Shown here in pieces: positions 23,225 to 36,720 of a DNA stretch of 64,000 nt; positions within the stretch are counted from its first letter, which is position 1; every line of letters begins with the position of its first letter. The stretch comes from Sialis fuliginosa (Eukaryota > Arthropoda > Insecta > Megaloptera > Sialidae), in the NCBI GenBank assembly GCA_961205875.1, contig OY540820.1, forward strand, positions 6,200,001-6,264,000. The letters run 5' to 3'. The notes under the pieces were generated by a model. The model was given only the letters and a program-made list of their open reading frames with translations. It had not been told where the DNA came from and searched no databases. The position numbers and the translations under genes are program-made.

Positions 23225-26200
23225 ATCATAACTTATTTTCCGGTCACGATTTATTTACTACTCAATCTTACTGAAAGTTCATGGCGTATGTTAAATATAA
23301 AGTATCGAAATATTCGTTTTTTGAGACCTTTAAAAAATTATTTGTACCCGTAAAAAGGGGTAGAAACAGTGCAAATTTTCGAAAATTATTGATGAAAAAA
23401 TTGAAGAAAATTATAATGATAGGTATACCTGACATTTTTTAAAGAGCAAGGAATATATAAAATATACATACATGCGTAGATAAACTTTTTAATATACCAA
23501 TATACATATATATATCAATATCAATTTATATATCAAAGATAAAAAAAAGTAATCACGACAACCTAATTTCTCGAAACATCTTTATAATTGTAATGTCATA
23601 AATAAATTACAATTTTATTTGATCTTATTTACAGAAGAAATTACTTTTTAAAGAAAATCAAATGGCAACGATAACATGGTTTTAAAAAAAATCCTGAATA
23701 TACATATATGTATACTTCTACAAAATTAAATATATTTACTAAATATGAAACCATTGATTTAAATAACTAATTTTTTTGAGAGGGAGGGGGATGTTTTCGA
23801 ATATTCAATGTTTTGATACTATAAGAATTAAACAAATAAAAAACATTTTATGCGTCTATATAAAAAGAAAACAAATGGAAAAACATGTTTTCCAATTAAA
23901 CATACTAATGAACCTTGTCGTACCTTTCATTACAAATATACTTAATTACACGTAAAGAACTATTGATTTTGTATATCCAACATAAGTATATAGGTATTTA
24001 TAATTAATATAAATTAAAATCTTAACATACCTATTATCCAATTATAAAATTATATTACATAAATACTAACATTATAAAAAACTGAGCATAAAGACCACAA
24101 TACACGGTATATAAAAAATCCCAGTTTAATAGATATTTTATTACCCTAATAAGTGTATTTCTAATTTCATTGTGACAAAGACGGCAATAACTCTATCTCA
24201 TCTTATTTCGTGCGAAGCCTTCAAAGTCAATAATTAATAAGTTTTTATGATTAAAACCGAAGCGTGTGTAGCGGCCTTTAATTAAACAAAAACATTTTGA
24301 ATGAAATAAGTGTTATTACTTTTATTACCACTGTATTTTTCTCCTCCAATATAATGAAAGAAAACTTTATTAGCTTGTATTTGGAAATAACAATTGATCA
24401 TTTAAAAAAAAGTTGTTGTTTTTTAACCTTAAAACGATTCAAGTTACAATCATTTTATTACAATAAATATTATTTCTTCAGATAGAATTTTATTCTAAAT
24501 TATATTAAACAATATATAATTAATTATCTTCAATTAGAATAAAAAAATAAAAATAATAAGGCCATTGTTATATTAATTTATTTGATAGATCGGTAATAAT
24601 TAAATCAATTTAAATTGTTATAATTATCGATAATCAATCAATACAAAATTAAAATAAATATTATTCTATTGTTTAAAATATTTTGAAATTATATAGTAAA
24701 ATTATTATTATTCAACTAGGTATAAGTTCATTTAGAACTGTCATACCTATTATTTACGAAAAAAAAATGTTTAGTAATAAAGGTATGAATATTTTCGATT
24801 ATTTATACGTATTTAATTGAAAGAGTCAATTACGTTAAGTAATTTTGGGTTAAATTTTAACAGTATAATAATATAATTAAAAAAATTGAGTAATATAATA
24901 TACAAGTTAAATTATAGTTATATAGTAATAAAAAAACAATAGGCTATCAATAATTAATGAAATTATTTAATACCATACGCCATTTTCTAATAGTATTTCA
25001 AAATGTAACATTGTGCAAACATTTATAAAAAATTAATTATTTTTTTTCGACAATTGTATAATTTTTAAAGAATTTTTTTACAGAATTAAGTTATAATTTA
25101 ATATTTAAACTCTTCAGACCCCTATAGAAGATTTACTTCAATCCCCTCCCCCTCTTCCTTTCCAAAATACCGAATATATTTTCGAATTGTTTATTGATAT
25201 ATTATTTCCACAAAAACTTTATTGAAATTGTTAATGGTTCAATAGGGATAAAAAAAGGGGTAGGATGTTGCATAGGGCCCTATCATGGCAGTTTTTAATG
25301 TATAGTGTGACCGAGTATGATGAAAATTTGGTTTAGGATAGATATTTAAACAAAAATTATTTTAACCAACACGCCATTATTAACATGTAAAACAATAGAA
25401 CAAATGGGAATGCAAATGGCCAACTAGATGCAGACAAAATAAACATTAATCTTCGACATCCTAATAGAATAATTAACATAAAGATATTACGGCAACGAAA
25501 AACCGATCTAGCCAGAAAATTAAACGCAATGGGTAACCTTCTAATCAATCAACCGTTCTGACTTTACCTGCGGCTTCGACCAAAAACACTTATTATACCT
25601 ACACGTAGAATTAACAGAATAAAATAATGTATCTGTACTCACATGCATATAATATAGGATGAATATAAAGTAAGAGCATTTCATATTAATGTCTTTAAAA
25701 ATGGCTTTTGTCCGCCCCCTCACCCGGATCATGTTTTGCTGTTTTTCTAAAAAAATAAAACATCGTACCTATCCGCCATTTTAAGTAATCTCATTACGTC
25801 GCGATTCACGGCGAGTGCCGAACTTTCGGCACTTTAACATGGAGGTACGTACGTGTTAAGGGCTGGTCGACCCCCACGATACCAGTTGATTTTTTTAATT
25901 GTTAATTAGAGGCATTTTACCCTATATTTGTTAGAGTTCCATCACAACAGAAACGCATTTAGTAAAGTTCTCTGATTGAGCTAAAATTTGGAATGTAAAA
26001 TTTAAAATTGCCTGCCTATTTCGGGACAATTTGATAACCTGTGTCCTTCTTCTTAAAGCACATGTATTTTATATTACAAGAGGAGAGTATCGAAGCAGCA
26101 TACGTGAAGTCGGTTGTATTAATAATAAATATTGAGAAACGATTAGTTATATTTTATACATCAGAACGTCTCGCGTCGGCTCTGTGATGTGCATCTGACA

Positions 26201-26512
26201 TGATTTATGCGTTTTGGCCACAAAAAATGTACCGCGCGCGGTCACACCGCAGCAGTCGCATTATGCAACATACACATTACACATGGCGCGTGTCGAAGTG
26301 AGGAAATAAAATACTGTATGTATTGATGTAAAAATATCTATAATTGTGCATTTATTTAAACCCAAAACAAAATTTTAACCTTTTCTCTTCGAAATGGTGG
26401 GGTCATAAAAAATATCAAATACTTAGAAATATAAAATTAATTTATAGTAAATTTTTTATATTGCCTTTCAGTGAAAGTATTTAAAAAAATCAGATTAGTA
26501 GTTCTGAAGGTA

Positions 26513-26984
26513 TTAAATTAAATGTATACTGAATTAGCAATATTTGATATTTGATTACTACCATTTCCGAATATTAATCTATATAGGTACATTTAACTGT
26601 CTTACAGCGTGATTTGATGACAATCGGCCAATAGCTGTCAAAATGATGGATATTTAAACTAATTATTAGTATAATTTATTTATTAATTATTATATTATCA
26701 TAGCAACTGCTTTACATTGTTTCAAATTTGAAGATTCTTTCTTTTATTTCTTTTGTGTCGTAGTACTTATCATTTTGTAATCATTAGCAAGTGTACATCA
26801 CCGCGTTCTCATTACTTGTTTTACTTTATCCATTACTGGAGAAAAAACATAAACGAAATAAAAGGCTATAATTTAAAAAAAAATTGTTTTATTAGTAACA
26901 TGAGTTCATGAGAATTACAAAAAAGCCCGTCAATCACAAAAACATTCAACCTTGCTCTTATAGTGGCCATAACTGGTGCTTTAT
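26513..26984 (+). mobile_element. Family A MITE, copy 6
   Basis: It contains the core AGCGTGATTTGATGACAATC and the right region AGTGGCCATAACTGGTGCTT. The left terminus is shortened to AAGGTATTAAATTAAATG. Confidence 0.78.
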
Positions 26985-28479
26985 AATAAGTATAAAACTA
27001 TCCTTATGGCATGAAATTTATGGTTTTATTTTTATAAAAAAAGCCACAATAAATATTGCAACTGTGACCACCGCTGTAGAACTTTTCAATACAGAGATTT
27101 GCGGTTACTATTTCAAGTTTTTAGTTATGGCTGTTTCGAGACACAAGAATTCTGAGTGTGGTTTTTTGCAAAAAGATGTATAGTTTCAAATACACGCAGT
27201 AAATAATTTACAACTAATAAACCTAACTGTGATTTATGAACAACAGACCGATGTTTTTATTGACATATTTTCTTCTTCCTCTTGTCAATATGTTTCTATT
27301 CACCCGAATCATCTCCTATTCTGACAGCTCCTTCTATTATCCATGTCTATGGTTGTCTGTGTTTGTTTTTGGATCTTATCTTATCATATAATTAAAGTTT
27401 ATGTGTTTATCAATTGTATTTTTTACTCATCAATATTGTTAATGTTGTTAGAATTTGTATTTTTCTTATAACCAGTATTATTGTCGAATATGAATTACTT
27501 AGTAATTATATTATTCATGCTCCATTAAATGATTCAGCGCAACTATTTTTAATTTTTCTTATCACATAAAGGCCTCTATACACCACCCAATTTGCAGGGC
27601 CGATTTGTAGTGAGGTAGAGTGGGGATAAATCGGGTACTGTTCTAGTAAGTAGTGTTTTTTATATATAATCACCCCGACAGGGATCCTACAGATTGGATG
27701 TCAAATTTGGGTGGTGCATCGCAAGTAAATATTATTGTTATTCGGAGAAAAAAAAATTACGGTCGTATCCTTTCGAAACAACAAAAGAGTAAAAGTAGTG
27801 TTGAACTAATAATTTTAACAAAAACTGGGGCATCCAGTTGTGTGAGTGTGTTATAAAGTCGAAATAAGTAAAATTACCCATTCTAGGATACTGTATCAGT
27901 AATTTTTTCCATCAAAAAGCCTCCGCTCCTGCAAAATGATCTGGAATTAATTTACTCTTAGATTAGGAAAGACTTTGGATACATAACAACCAATGTTAGT
28001 TCGTATATCAAACTGTTACCAAAATTTTACTGCGGCCATCTTTTCTTAATTGTCAAAATCGCATATTATCCCAGAGGCGTCAGTTGAAAAATTTTATTAT
28101 GCAAATTACAATTGAATTTAGTATAGCTCCAAATAGATATTTCTATGTTAATCAATTATTACTGAACTATTATACTTTTAAAGACAAAACATTTATTATT
28201 AATTCATTTTATAATTCAAAACAATTAATATTTATTTTAATATCTAAATGATACGTCAATGACTCGTGGAGCGATATGGTAACAACGCTAGGTAATGTGT
28301 TATTTGTCCGTGTTTAGACTAAAGAAAACAAAACAGCAACACGGTGTTTGAAAACACATCGTATTTAAAAATGTATTGGGTTTATTACATTTTTGTCACA
28401 AAGACACGATATTGCTGGGTTTTTTTCGGTCTAAACACAGCATTATACAGTTAAAACAACAACCAAAGCGAAATAACTC

Positions 28480-28690
28480 TCTAAAGAGACGAGGAACCCT
28501 GACCTATAAGAGAGAATTGGCCGCGCGCCGCAGAAATATCTCCAGCAGGGGCTTTCCTCCCACACCCAATTTACGCGCGTTGCCCGCCGCCCACGCGATC
28601 CATCACTCATGTCACCGCCGCGGGACCCAATGCCGGTCCTGTCACATCAACACCATTGTTTATATGTGGGCATATATGTACCGGGTGGAT
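28480..28690. promoter_or_regulatory. GC-rich island in intron 2, candidate regulatory block
   Basis: About 28500-28650 is one of the most GC-rich stretches outside the exons (GGCCGCGCGCCGCAGAAA, CGCGCGTTGCCCGCCGCCCA, CACCGCCGCGGGACCCAAT). It shows no inverted ends and no match to other repeats here. A 106-codon frame (28376-28696) crosses it, but the predicted product has no domain and extends into AT-rich flanks. Options are an enhancer, a CpG-type promoter or an unrecognised exon. Confidence 0.25.
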
Positions 28691-29995
28691 AATTAAAAAC
28701 GTTTCCTATTTGGAGACATAGAACTCTGCAACTATAAATCACACAAACTTCAAAATAGTCTTAAAATGTGCCTTATATATACCTTGTTTTACGTATCAAA
28801 ATTTTAAATTAATCTTACAATTACTTTATTAGTTAGACCCAGTAGCGAGGCGTGATATTTTTATAATAAAAGAAGCATATTTTCTCAATCCCCTTCCGCC
28901 CCTACTATTAACAACAAAAAAACAGTTTAAGTTCAAGCTTTTACTTTTTTAAATAAATTCTTATTCTTGTGTTTATTATTATGTTTATTGTTAGAAATAA
29001 TTACTATTAAACGAGTAACGTTGTTTTTCATTTATCGAAATGAATCGATATTTCTATATGACGAGTTGAAATTCACTGCAGAATTTTTTTTTTTACTTAT
29101 ATATGTATGTAATATAGATTTTGACACTCTAATTTCTAATTCGTCGACATAAATCAAATCTGACAAAAGTTGGTCATTTTTCTCCAAAAAATTGAAAAAA
29201 CTAAATCTTTGGAGGCTATATCTCGAGAACAGTTTGAGATACTGACCTGCGGTTTGAAAATTTCAACTTTTCGCCTCATTTTCTATATAATTTAAATAGT
29301 TTTAACAAAATCAAAAATTCGAAATTTTTTAGTGAAATTTCCTGCAGTGAACTTCAACTCGTCATACAAATATCAACTAAAATACAAGAAAATAATACAT
29401 AAAGGTATTATAGTTTTATAATTGAGCGTGTAAATTAATATTAAATGATATTTTTGGTTGAGTTGCGCATAAAGATGCTTATTCTAATAATATTTTTAAA
29501 TCATGTATTAACTGAAAACACAGATTTGTATTAATTTGCCCGTAAAGTAAGGGAAGCACTGCTTCCAATGGTTAGACCATTTAAGTAAAGCACTTAGTCG
29601 CAATGGCATATGACTGTATATGTATGTATTTGACGGAGTTGGCTGTGCGGCGCATGCGTTGTTTTTTCCGCGAGCTTTTGTTCGTTTTTGCGCGCTAGGT
29701 TGCTCTGATCCGTGAACACACGTGAGTCTATCGCAGTGATATAAAGTTTTTATTATAACTTTTTATTCAACCATTGTACTTTAGTTACGCCTCGTGTTCT
29801 TTTGTTTTATTTCTCATGAAAAACTTAACACCTTTTCGGCTGTTTAGAGCCAAGGATTCTATTGGATACCTTCTACAGTGATTCAGTTTTACTGTTCAAA
29901 GTACAAAAATTATATGTATTTTTGTTTTATTTAATACTAGCTCATTGGACCCAGTGTTACCCGGGGATATTAATTTAATTAAACATAAAGTAATC

Positions 29996-30060
29996 ATGCC
30001 CATCCAACATGCTCACCCAACATGCCCATCCAACATGCCCATCCAACACGCCCACCCAAC
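29996..30060. repeat. 13-bp minisatellite, five units
   Basis: CATGCCCATCCAA and close variants (CATGCTCACCCAA, CACGCCCACCCAA) repeat five times. Upstream CCAGTGTTACCCGGGGATAT and downstream AAAATCCATTCAGTAGTTAT resemble the two ends of a common insect repeat, so the minisatellite probably lies inside an old transposon (about 29935-30170). Confidence 0.8.
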
Positions 30061-30928
30061 GTGGTCACAACACAGGATTCACACAAATTATACATCTAAA
30101 CTTAACCTACCCATTAGTGAAAACCTGAATAAAATCCATTCAGTAGTTATTGAAAAAATCGCGTAAAATTATATTTTTAAACTCCCAAGAAACACCAGGT
30201 GTTGTCTTTGAATTTGTATGAAAATCAAAAATAAATAAAAAAATAGGTTACCTTTCTTGGAAGTGAAATATTTCTTTGTTTCAGTTTTCAATTAATATAT
30301 TTCAAAATATTTAATTATTAGCATGTATCAAAAATCGTCTATTTATTCAACAAAATATTTGAAAGAGAAGTAACCATAGTGACGTAAATTAATAAAATAC
30401 TGAAACCGTAAATTATCGAATTCTTTATTCCATGGCTACTATGTTTTTATATAAATGACAATTGAATCATAAAAACAAAAGACGACTTGAAAAAGATTCT
30501 TTTTAGTCTTTTGATGTTAAATCTTCGGTTTTCTTAAAATACTATTAGCCACGATACTGCTCAGAAAAATTATCTAACTATTGGTGAAAACAAACATTCA
30601 TTTATGTATATATATAGATTCATATATTTATACGTCATATATTTTCGGTACCTTGTAGAAAAAGTCCCACTTTTACTTTAACCAGAGGCATTCCTTTATA
30701 GAGTGTATTCCTACATAACTATAAAACAATTATTTTTATTGCAATACCCAAATACATTTATAAAAAAAGTAAAAAATCTTAATAAATGCAAATTACTACA
30801 GTTTCTTCCTTTTTAAATACTTGGCATAAATAAATAAAAATATTTCACCATCAAGACTAAAAATCCGCCAACGCACAATAATTCTTTCAAAAAAACTCTC
30901 CATTCATACGTCAAAATAACATATCATT

Positions 30929-31190
30929 TCAAAATCCGTCAGCAAATTTAACTTGTGAAATAGACAGATGCCAGAATAGTGGTAGACCTTCACTTATATT
31001 CCCCGACCTAGGTTGGTAACACTGACATGTTGAAGGTGCTGCAGTGGTACCACCCACAAGTTGTCTAAAACCCTTGCTCCTAGACGTCAGCCACAGCGCA
31101 CGGGGATGACAGACGTTCAAACAATTCACTATGATCCCAGTAAGCACTGACAGATAGAACATGCGCTGCAAAGCCGGCTAGATGGAAGCA
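30929..31190 (-). other. Unclassified GC-richer stretch, possible decayed element
   Basis: An 80-codon minus-strand frame (31171-30929) crosses a segment with mixed composition (CACGGGGATGACAGACGTTC). I recognise no domain in it. The composition suggests a remnant of coding sequence from a retroelement, but nothing confirms that. Confidence 0.15.
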
Positions 31191-31332
31191 ATCAGTGGTA
31201 GCTCGTCAAATATCTATTCTTTTTATTATTATTATACGAAATAGTTTTAATAAATTCTTTTTAGTTTATCTCACAAGTAAAACCGTAGTAAATATACAGG
31301 GTTTGCTCTCCACTGAGTAACCCAAAAAACTC

Positions 31333-31882
31333 AGTACGTTTACACAGCGCTGTTATTCCAGTTTTATTATAACCGATGTAGTTAAACCGTTTTAAGTGGT
31401 GCTGTTTACACATACGAGAATAAGTGACATCAGCTGGAATTATAATTCCGATTTGAAATACGCTATAAGTTCGATGGCGTAACAACAAGAATTCTTAAAA
31501 ATACTTCAACTCCTTTACCTCCAACGAATCACGTTTCTTTTGTTTTCCATCTATTCGTCTCAGGTGTTTTAACCATATTTTAACTGACAACGCTTTTTCA
31601 AATGTGAATGCTAAGTGCATTACGATGAAGACCCTATACTCCGTAGATACTTATATTTTTTGAGGTTGGCTAGATAGATTTAACTATGTCCATGCTGTTT
31701 ACACGCATTTTTATTCCTGCTCTATTCCAGTTTACTTATGCTATTCCTATAGACCAAGAGGAATAGCATAACTAAACCCGATTAGTTATGTCGGTTGTAA
31801 AGTTCCATCTACACGAACGTTTATACCCGGTTTTATTACATCGGTTATAGTAAAACCGGAATAACGACAGTGTAAACGTGCT
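31333..31882. mobile_element. Family C MITE, copy 2
   Basis: It starts AGTACGTTTACACAGCGCTG and ends GTGTAAACGTGCT. It matches 16848-17390 along its whole length (ATTCCGATTTGAAATACGCT, CTCCGTAGATACTTATATTT). The right end is mutated relative to copy 1. Confidence 0.85.
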
Positions 31883-32321
31883 CGTAGAGATATTATACAT
31901 AGAGAAGGTATGACAGCCGAAAAAATAAATTTTTGTAAAAAAAAATTTAAAAATGTGAGGGAAACTATTTTTATTAAATGTCACATGCGCAGAATTTTTA
32001 CTGCAAATATGTTTAAAAGACAAAAACACAACCACTCAGAAATGTCCTATCTCTTATTATTTAAAACCTGGAAATATATCTTTGTAACGGAATATTTTAC
32101 TACCCAAGTTGCAATGACAATTTTAATAGAAGGGTCTATACAATTTTCACTTAATACCCTTTTACCCAATTTAGATGATTTTTATATGGGATGATCTACT
32201 AGCCAGACCCAACAAACTAATCAAATTTCATTAAAATCCGTTCAATGATTCATGAGTTATACTCGTGACAAAGATTTAGAGAAAATACTGACAGATATGG
32301 ACCAAAAATGGAAAAATCAAT

Positions 32322-32436
32322 TATACTCTATTTCATTTAAGAATGCAGTGGTTGCCGTGGTTTTGACGGTACGAATCGTGCATTTTTCCGTCAAAAACCA
32401 CAGCAACTACTGCATTCTTAAATGAAATAGAGTATA
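32322..32436. repeat. 115-bp near-perfect hairpin
   Basis: TATACTCTATTTCATTTAAG at the left is mirrored by CTTAAATGAAATAGAGTATA at the right. Arms of about 48 bp (few mismatches, one bulge) surround a loop near 32370-32388. The size is compatible with a tiny MITE or a long miRNA-like precursor lying sense in the intron. Confidence 0.85.
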
Positions 32437-33009
32437 GATATTTTGGATCGGACACTCTAGAAATTTTATTTTATGTTTTAACGAGCCACCACTGCAAAGA
32501 ATGCCAGTGAAGAATTAGGTGTATTCAAATAAAAACACCTTTCAAAATATCATAAACGATCCTACTCTTGTCAAAGCCGCCTGTTTTGTGATGTACTTGT
32601 TTAGATGACTTCATAAATATGTATAAAAACCGACCCAGAGCATGTGAGACTGTCACAAAACGTATTTGTGTGAATATTTTCTATTAATACCGACCGAGAT
32701 TGTGGGTTATATATTTTTTGTTATGTTTTTAACTCAATAAGTATATATAAAACGTACAAATAAAATGATTGTTTTATTGAGAAATCATGGCCAATCATGC
32801 CGAAAACCACAACATTTTTGTTCACGGGTTATTAAAGTGTTATGTATTCTGGACGGATGAATACATTTTTGAATTTATATAATTTTTTTTTTCATATTAT
32901 CTTTTGTGCTTCTGAGATTTACTGACTATAAAATCTTTCAGTAATTCGATACTTCTTGAATTTTATGTGTATTAGTATAAGTTTTATAGAAATATAAAGT
33001 GTTATTAAA

Positions 33010-33394
33010 TAAGGTACTGGCACCAGTCTTGGCAAGGACCACAGTAATGGCAAATTTTTAACTAAATGTTACTACCATTTCTTAATATTAATCTATATAC
33101 ATTTAACCATCTTACAGCGTGATTTAAATCTTTTGTGTCGTAGTACTTATCATTTTGTAATCATTAGCAAGTGTCCATCACTGGTTTTACTTCATCCATT
33201 ACTGGAGGAAAAAAAATAAACAAAATAAAAGGCTATAATTTAAAAAACAAACTATATTTGCGGACTTTGGTAATTAAATTGATTAAATTAATAATAACTT
33301 GTTTTATTAGTAACATAAGTTCATGAGAATTATAAAAAAGAAGCACATCAATTACCTTGATCTTATAGCGGCCATAACTGGTGCCAGTACCTTA
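33010..33394 (+). mobile_element. Family A MITE, copy 7 (internal deletion)
   Basis: Both ends are well preserved: TAAGGTACTGGCACCAGTCT and GGCCATAACTGGTGCCAGTA followed by CCTTA. About 170 bp of the core is deleted: TTACAGCGTGATTTAAATC jumps directly to TTTTGTGTCGTAGTAC. This copy gives the clearest view of the two termini. Confidence 0.85.
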
Positions 33395-33924
33395 TTAAAA
33401 GGGTCTTATGTGTATAACGGCCGCTATGTCGCTGCAGCCCTTATAAAAAAATTTGTTTTCTTATTATTTATGGACGAATGAAAACCAATCAGATCAGAAT
33501 TTCTTAAGAAAAATGTTACATTGACATTTTTGTTTGTCTTCCGTCTAGACTCGATTTTAAGTTCTAACAGAAGTAGGTATTAATGTAGATATCCGGTATT
33601 TTCTAGACAGTGTTAACAGACACAATACAGTGTTGTGCATGATTCGGCGATTCCCCGCATAGCGTGTCCATGCGCTGTGTATCCGTACCGTGACCGGGAA
33701 GCACGACCGAATATCTTTAAAATAAATACCCGTGACCCACAGACTAAAAACAATTCATAGATTATCGATTTGTGATATCGTTCTCAAGGATTATAGATTT
33801 TGAAAGATCGGTTGAAATTAAATATCCATAACCCACTGGAACAATAAAAAGAGATTGTCTCATTGTCAGTCCTAATTAAATTCACTTTTCAAACAGGCGT
33901 TATTTCATAAACAAAAAGTCATAT

Positions 33925-34205
33925 GGGACTCGAGTCGAAATATAAAACCAGGTCTTAACGTTTACGCGATAAATGAAGTTTTCTAGGTATTTTAAAAATT
34001 GTTTTCGGAATAATGGAGTTTGTATGTTAAAAGAAACAAATTTTCAAGGTAAACAAAGAAGATTTGTCATCTTATTCCATGTTTACCGTTAAATCTGTTT
34101 TCTTAAATTCTGTTTCAACGTACAAATTGTAAAATCGCATAAACAAAGAAATTTATGCTTAAGACCGTCAAACCAAGATTTATTTTTCGACTCGGGGAAA
34201 TTTAA
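33925..34205 (+). repeat. Dispersed repeat family D, copy 1
   Basis: It begins ACTCGAGTCGAAATATAAAA and ends TTATTTTTCGACTCGGGG, giving weak inverted ends. The interior (TTCGGAATAATGGAGTTTGT, TTCAACGTACAAATTGTAAA) recurs in reverse orientation at 42640-42890. No coding capacity. Confidence 0.65.
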
Positions 34206-35689
34206 AAAAATATTATTATCAAAAAAATCATTAAAAAACCATTTTGAAACTTGAAACCTGTTTCAATGTTTTTCTCCAATTTAAATTCAATTGGTTTTTA
34301 GAAAAGTTGACTGGGAAAAAGATACATTTACCCATATAAAAAATGTAGAAAAGTTCAAATTAGATTTAAACTTAAACCAATTTGCAAAAACAGCTTTAAA
34401 TGAAACTAACTAGACCACTTTACAATATTTTTTTCCATCAAAAGAGCTCTTGACAAAGTTTAAAAAAAACCTAATACCATAGAACTAAATAACTAGCTAG
34501 CATTATATATAAATAGACCAAATGGAATACTTATTAATTAAATTCATTGAGTCCAGAAGCTTTATTCACGGATATTTCTCGACCCATTATAAGCGAATGA
34601 ACACAGTTAACACATAACCTAACAATGCCGAACGAAATTTGCAAAAAAAACACCATAAATTTTATGTACAAGCATTTACAGGCAAAATAGAAACAGCTAA
34701 TGCGAAGAGAACGTTCATATAAAATATTTTATGTTTGGTTGCCACCAAACGCTGTATTACAATAAAATACATAACTCTTTACCGTGTTACAATGGAAGCC
34801 ACAGAAATATTGCTATGGGGGATTTGATTTAATATATCTCATATAATATAGCCATACCCCGAAATTACATCATATACGGTTCTGAATTTATTTTATATTG
34901 ATTCATGCAACGAAGAGACGTAACTCGAGTTATAACTGTAATTTAAAAAATTGAAACTGTCAAATATATTAGTTAATTTAATATAAATTATCTAATATTT
35001 ATTATATGAATTATTTAATTGATTTTATTCATTATATTATAATGATGCCAAAGTTTAATTTTTTTTAATCCAAAATAGCTAAATACATCGTCAATATGGG
35101 GAGCCGATTAATGATTAACAGTTGTATTATTTTGTGTATGGATCAAATAATTTAACTTATTTATTTTATATATAGATGTAATATAGTTTATCATTCCTAA
35201 AAAAATATTTTACTTATTTTCTTAATACTATAGTAACATGTGGCCTGCGGTACAAATTAAATCTGACATACCACTGCTTTATTATTTACCGAATAAACCT
35301 CCCAGAATTTCTGGATAGCTTATAACACATAAGAATTTAAATTTTCGATGTATTATACCCAAAAAAAATTTGACGTAACCATAACTAAAAATTTTTTTTT
35401 TAATTCTCCCCAGAGTTTAGGCGCCCATGGCATAAACGCACGTGTTAAGAGTGTACACGGCCATAAAATGTACAGCCGAAATTATTATTAGACAAGCGTA
35501 AATGCTATTTGTACGAAGTACGTAGTATATAAATAAAAAACATTGAAATAAAATAAAAAAACGCGTTAAAAAGCAAGCGACAGATCGTATGTCTTAGCTT
35601 GAATCTGCCAGATAACAACCGTGTGATTTTGTTGAATTTTTCACACTGACTTGTAATTCCTGCCTGTTTTCTGGTTTTTATTTTACATA

Positions 35690-35701
35690 CATACATACAT
35701 A
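35690..35701. repeat. (ACAT)n microsatellite
   Basis: A short run of ACATACATACAT units; similar ATACATA tracts are scattered through the window. Confidence 0.6.
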
Positions 35702-35814
35702 TGTATTCGTGATACATACAGTATGAAATCGAATGTACGATTTTTCGTTTTTTTTTTAAATAGTTTTTTGTGTAACTAGGGTATAAATTAGCAGTTTTTC
35801 ACACGAGTAATAAT

Positions 35815-35893
35815 GTCGTCGGTTTAGTATGACGAAACGTTGGCCAATAACACGACCAAATCGGCACGGCTTACATATCCAGAAGCCAAAATC
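35815..35893. repeat. Fragment of the GAAACGTTG-type retroelement (see 41327)
   Basis: ATGACGAAACGTTGGCCAAT, then ACGACCAAATCGGCACGGCT and ATCCAGAAGCCAAAATCC, match the right two-thirds of the 41327-41469 insert. The left hairpin arm is absent, so this copy is truncated. Confidence 0.6.
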
Positions 35894-36654
35894 CAAAACT
35901 AGATTTGTTTCAAAAAAGTCTACATTTTTGTAGGTCTTAAGGGCAAATATATTAAACTAGTTTTTGCCTAAATTTAATAAAATACATATACACATATATC
36001 AAAGAAAACTGCATGAAAATCGGTTTAGTAGTTCTCGAGTTATAAGTAGACAGACAAACGTTGAATTATTTAGTTAATAATTTTTTTTCTACATTCAGAT
36101 CAAATACACAATTATTTTTCATTAATATTAAATATATTTTTTAAATTTCACATGACTGATGGATGTCACTGTATAATGTGCGCAAAGATGCACGGTGTGA
36201 AGGAACAGTAAAAAGTGATTTTGTGTGTGTCTGTGTGTCTGTGACGGCCGTAATAATTGTAAAAATGAATATGTTGTGATATGTGGTCGTATGCTATAAG
36301 CGGTTAGCATGGACTACAAATCATAACATTTTATAACAACGATTTTTTTCGCTAATCAAAATTTTATATGGTTATTAATTTTGAATATAAATTGTTTTAT
36401 GTATTTTGGATAAAATTTTCGCCTATATAATTGTGGTTTCGCATACGTGAAAAATGTTTTGCATTATATTCTAACGTTTTAAAAACAATTTTAGAATCAA
36501 AATGTAAAAAAAATATTTCACCATATCTTCGAAAATTAATTATTTTTTTATTTCAAAGTTTAACCATGTGAATGATATTTTTTTTGTTTGATACTTGGAA
36601 ACTGAAAAACAAATTAAAAATTATTGTTCAACAAATATTCTGGATATAGAATTT

Positions 36655-36720
36655 TTGCTAAAGTTAATATATTTATGGAAATCGATATTATTTCAGATAA
36701 ATGCAAATATGCTTTGAATT
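36655..36720 (+). repeat. Isolated copy of the 151-bp satellite unit (partial)
   Basis: TATGGAAATCGATATTATTT followed by CAGATAAATGCAAAT resembles the TATGGAAAATCGATGTTATT/CAGACAAATG segment of the array at 18465-19225, about 17 kb away. Confidence 0.5.

Noticed and set aside
27575-27725. Possible small MITE with CACCACCCAA / TTGGGTGGTG ends
   Set aside because: Only about 15 bp of inverted similarity and no consistent flanking duplication.
28376-28696. 106-codon open frame over the GC-rich island
   Set aside because: The product shows no domain and half of it lies in AT-rich flank; treated as a possible regulatory block instead.
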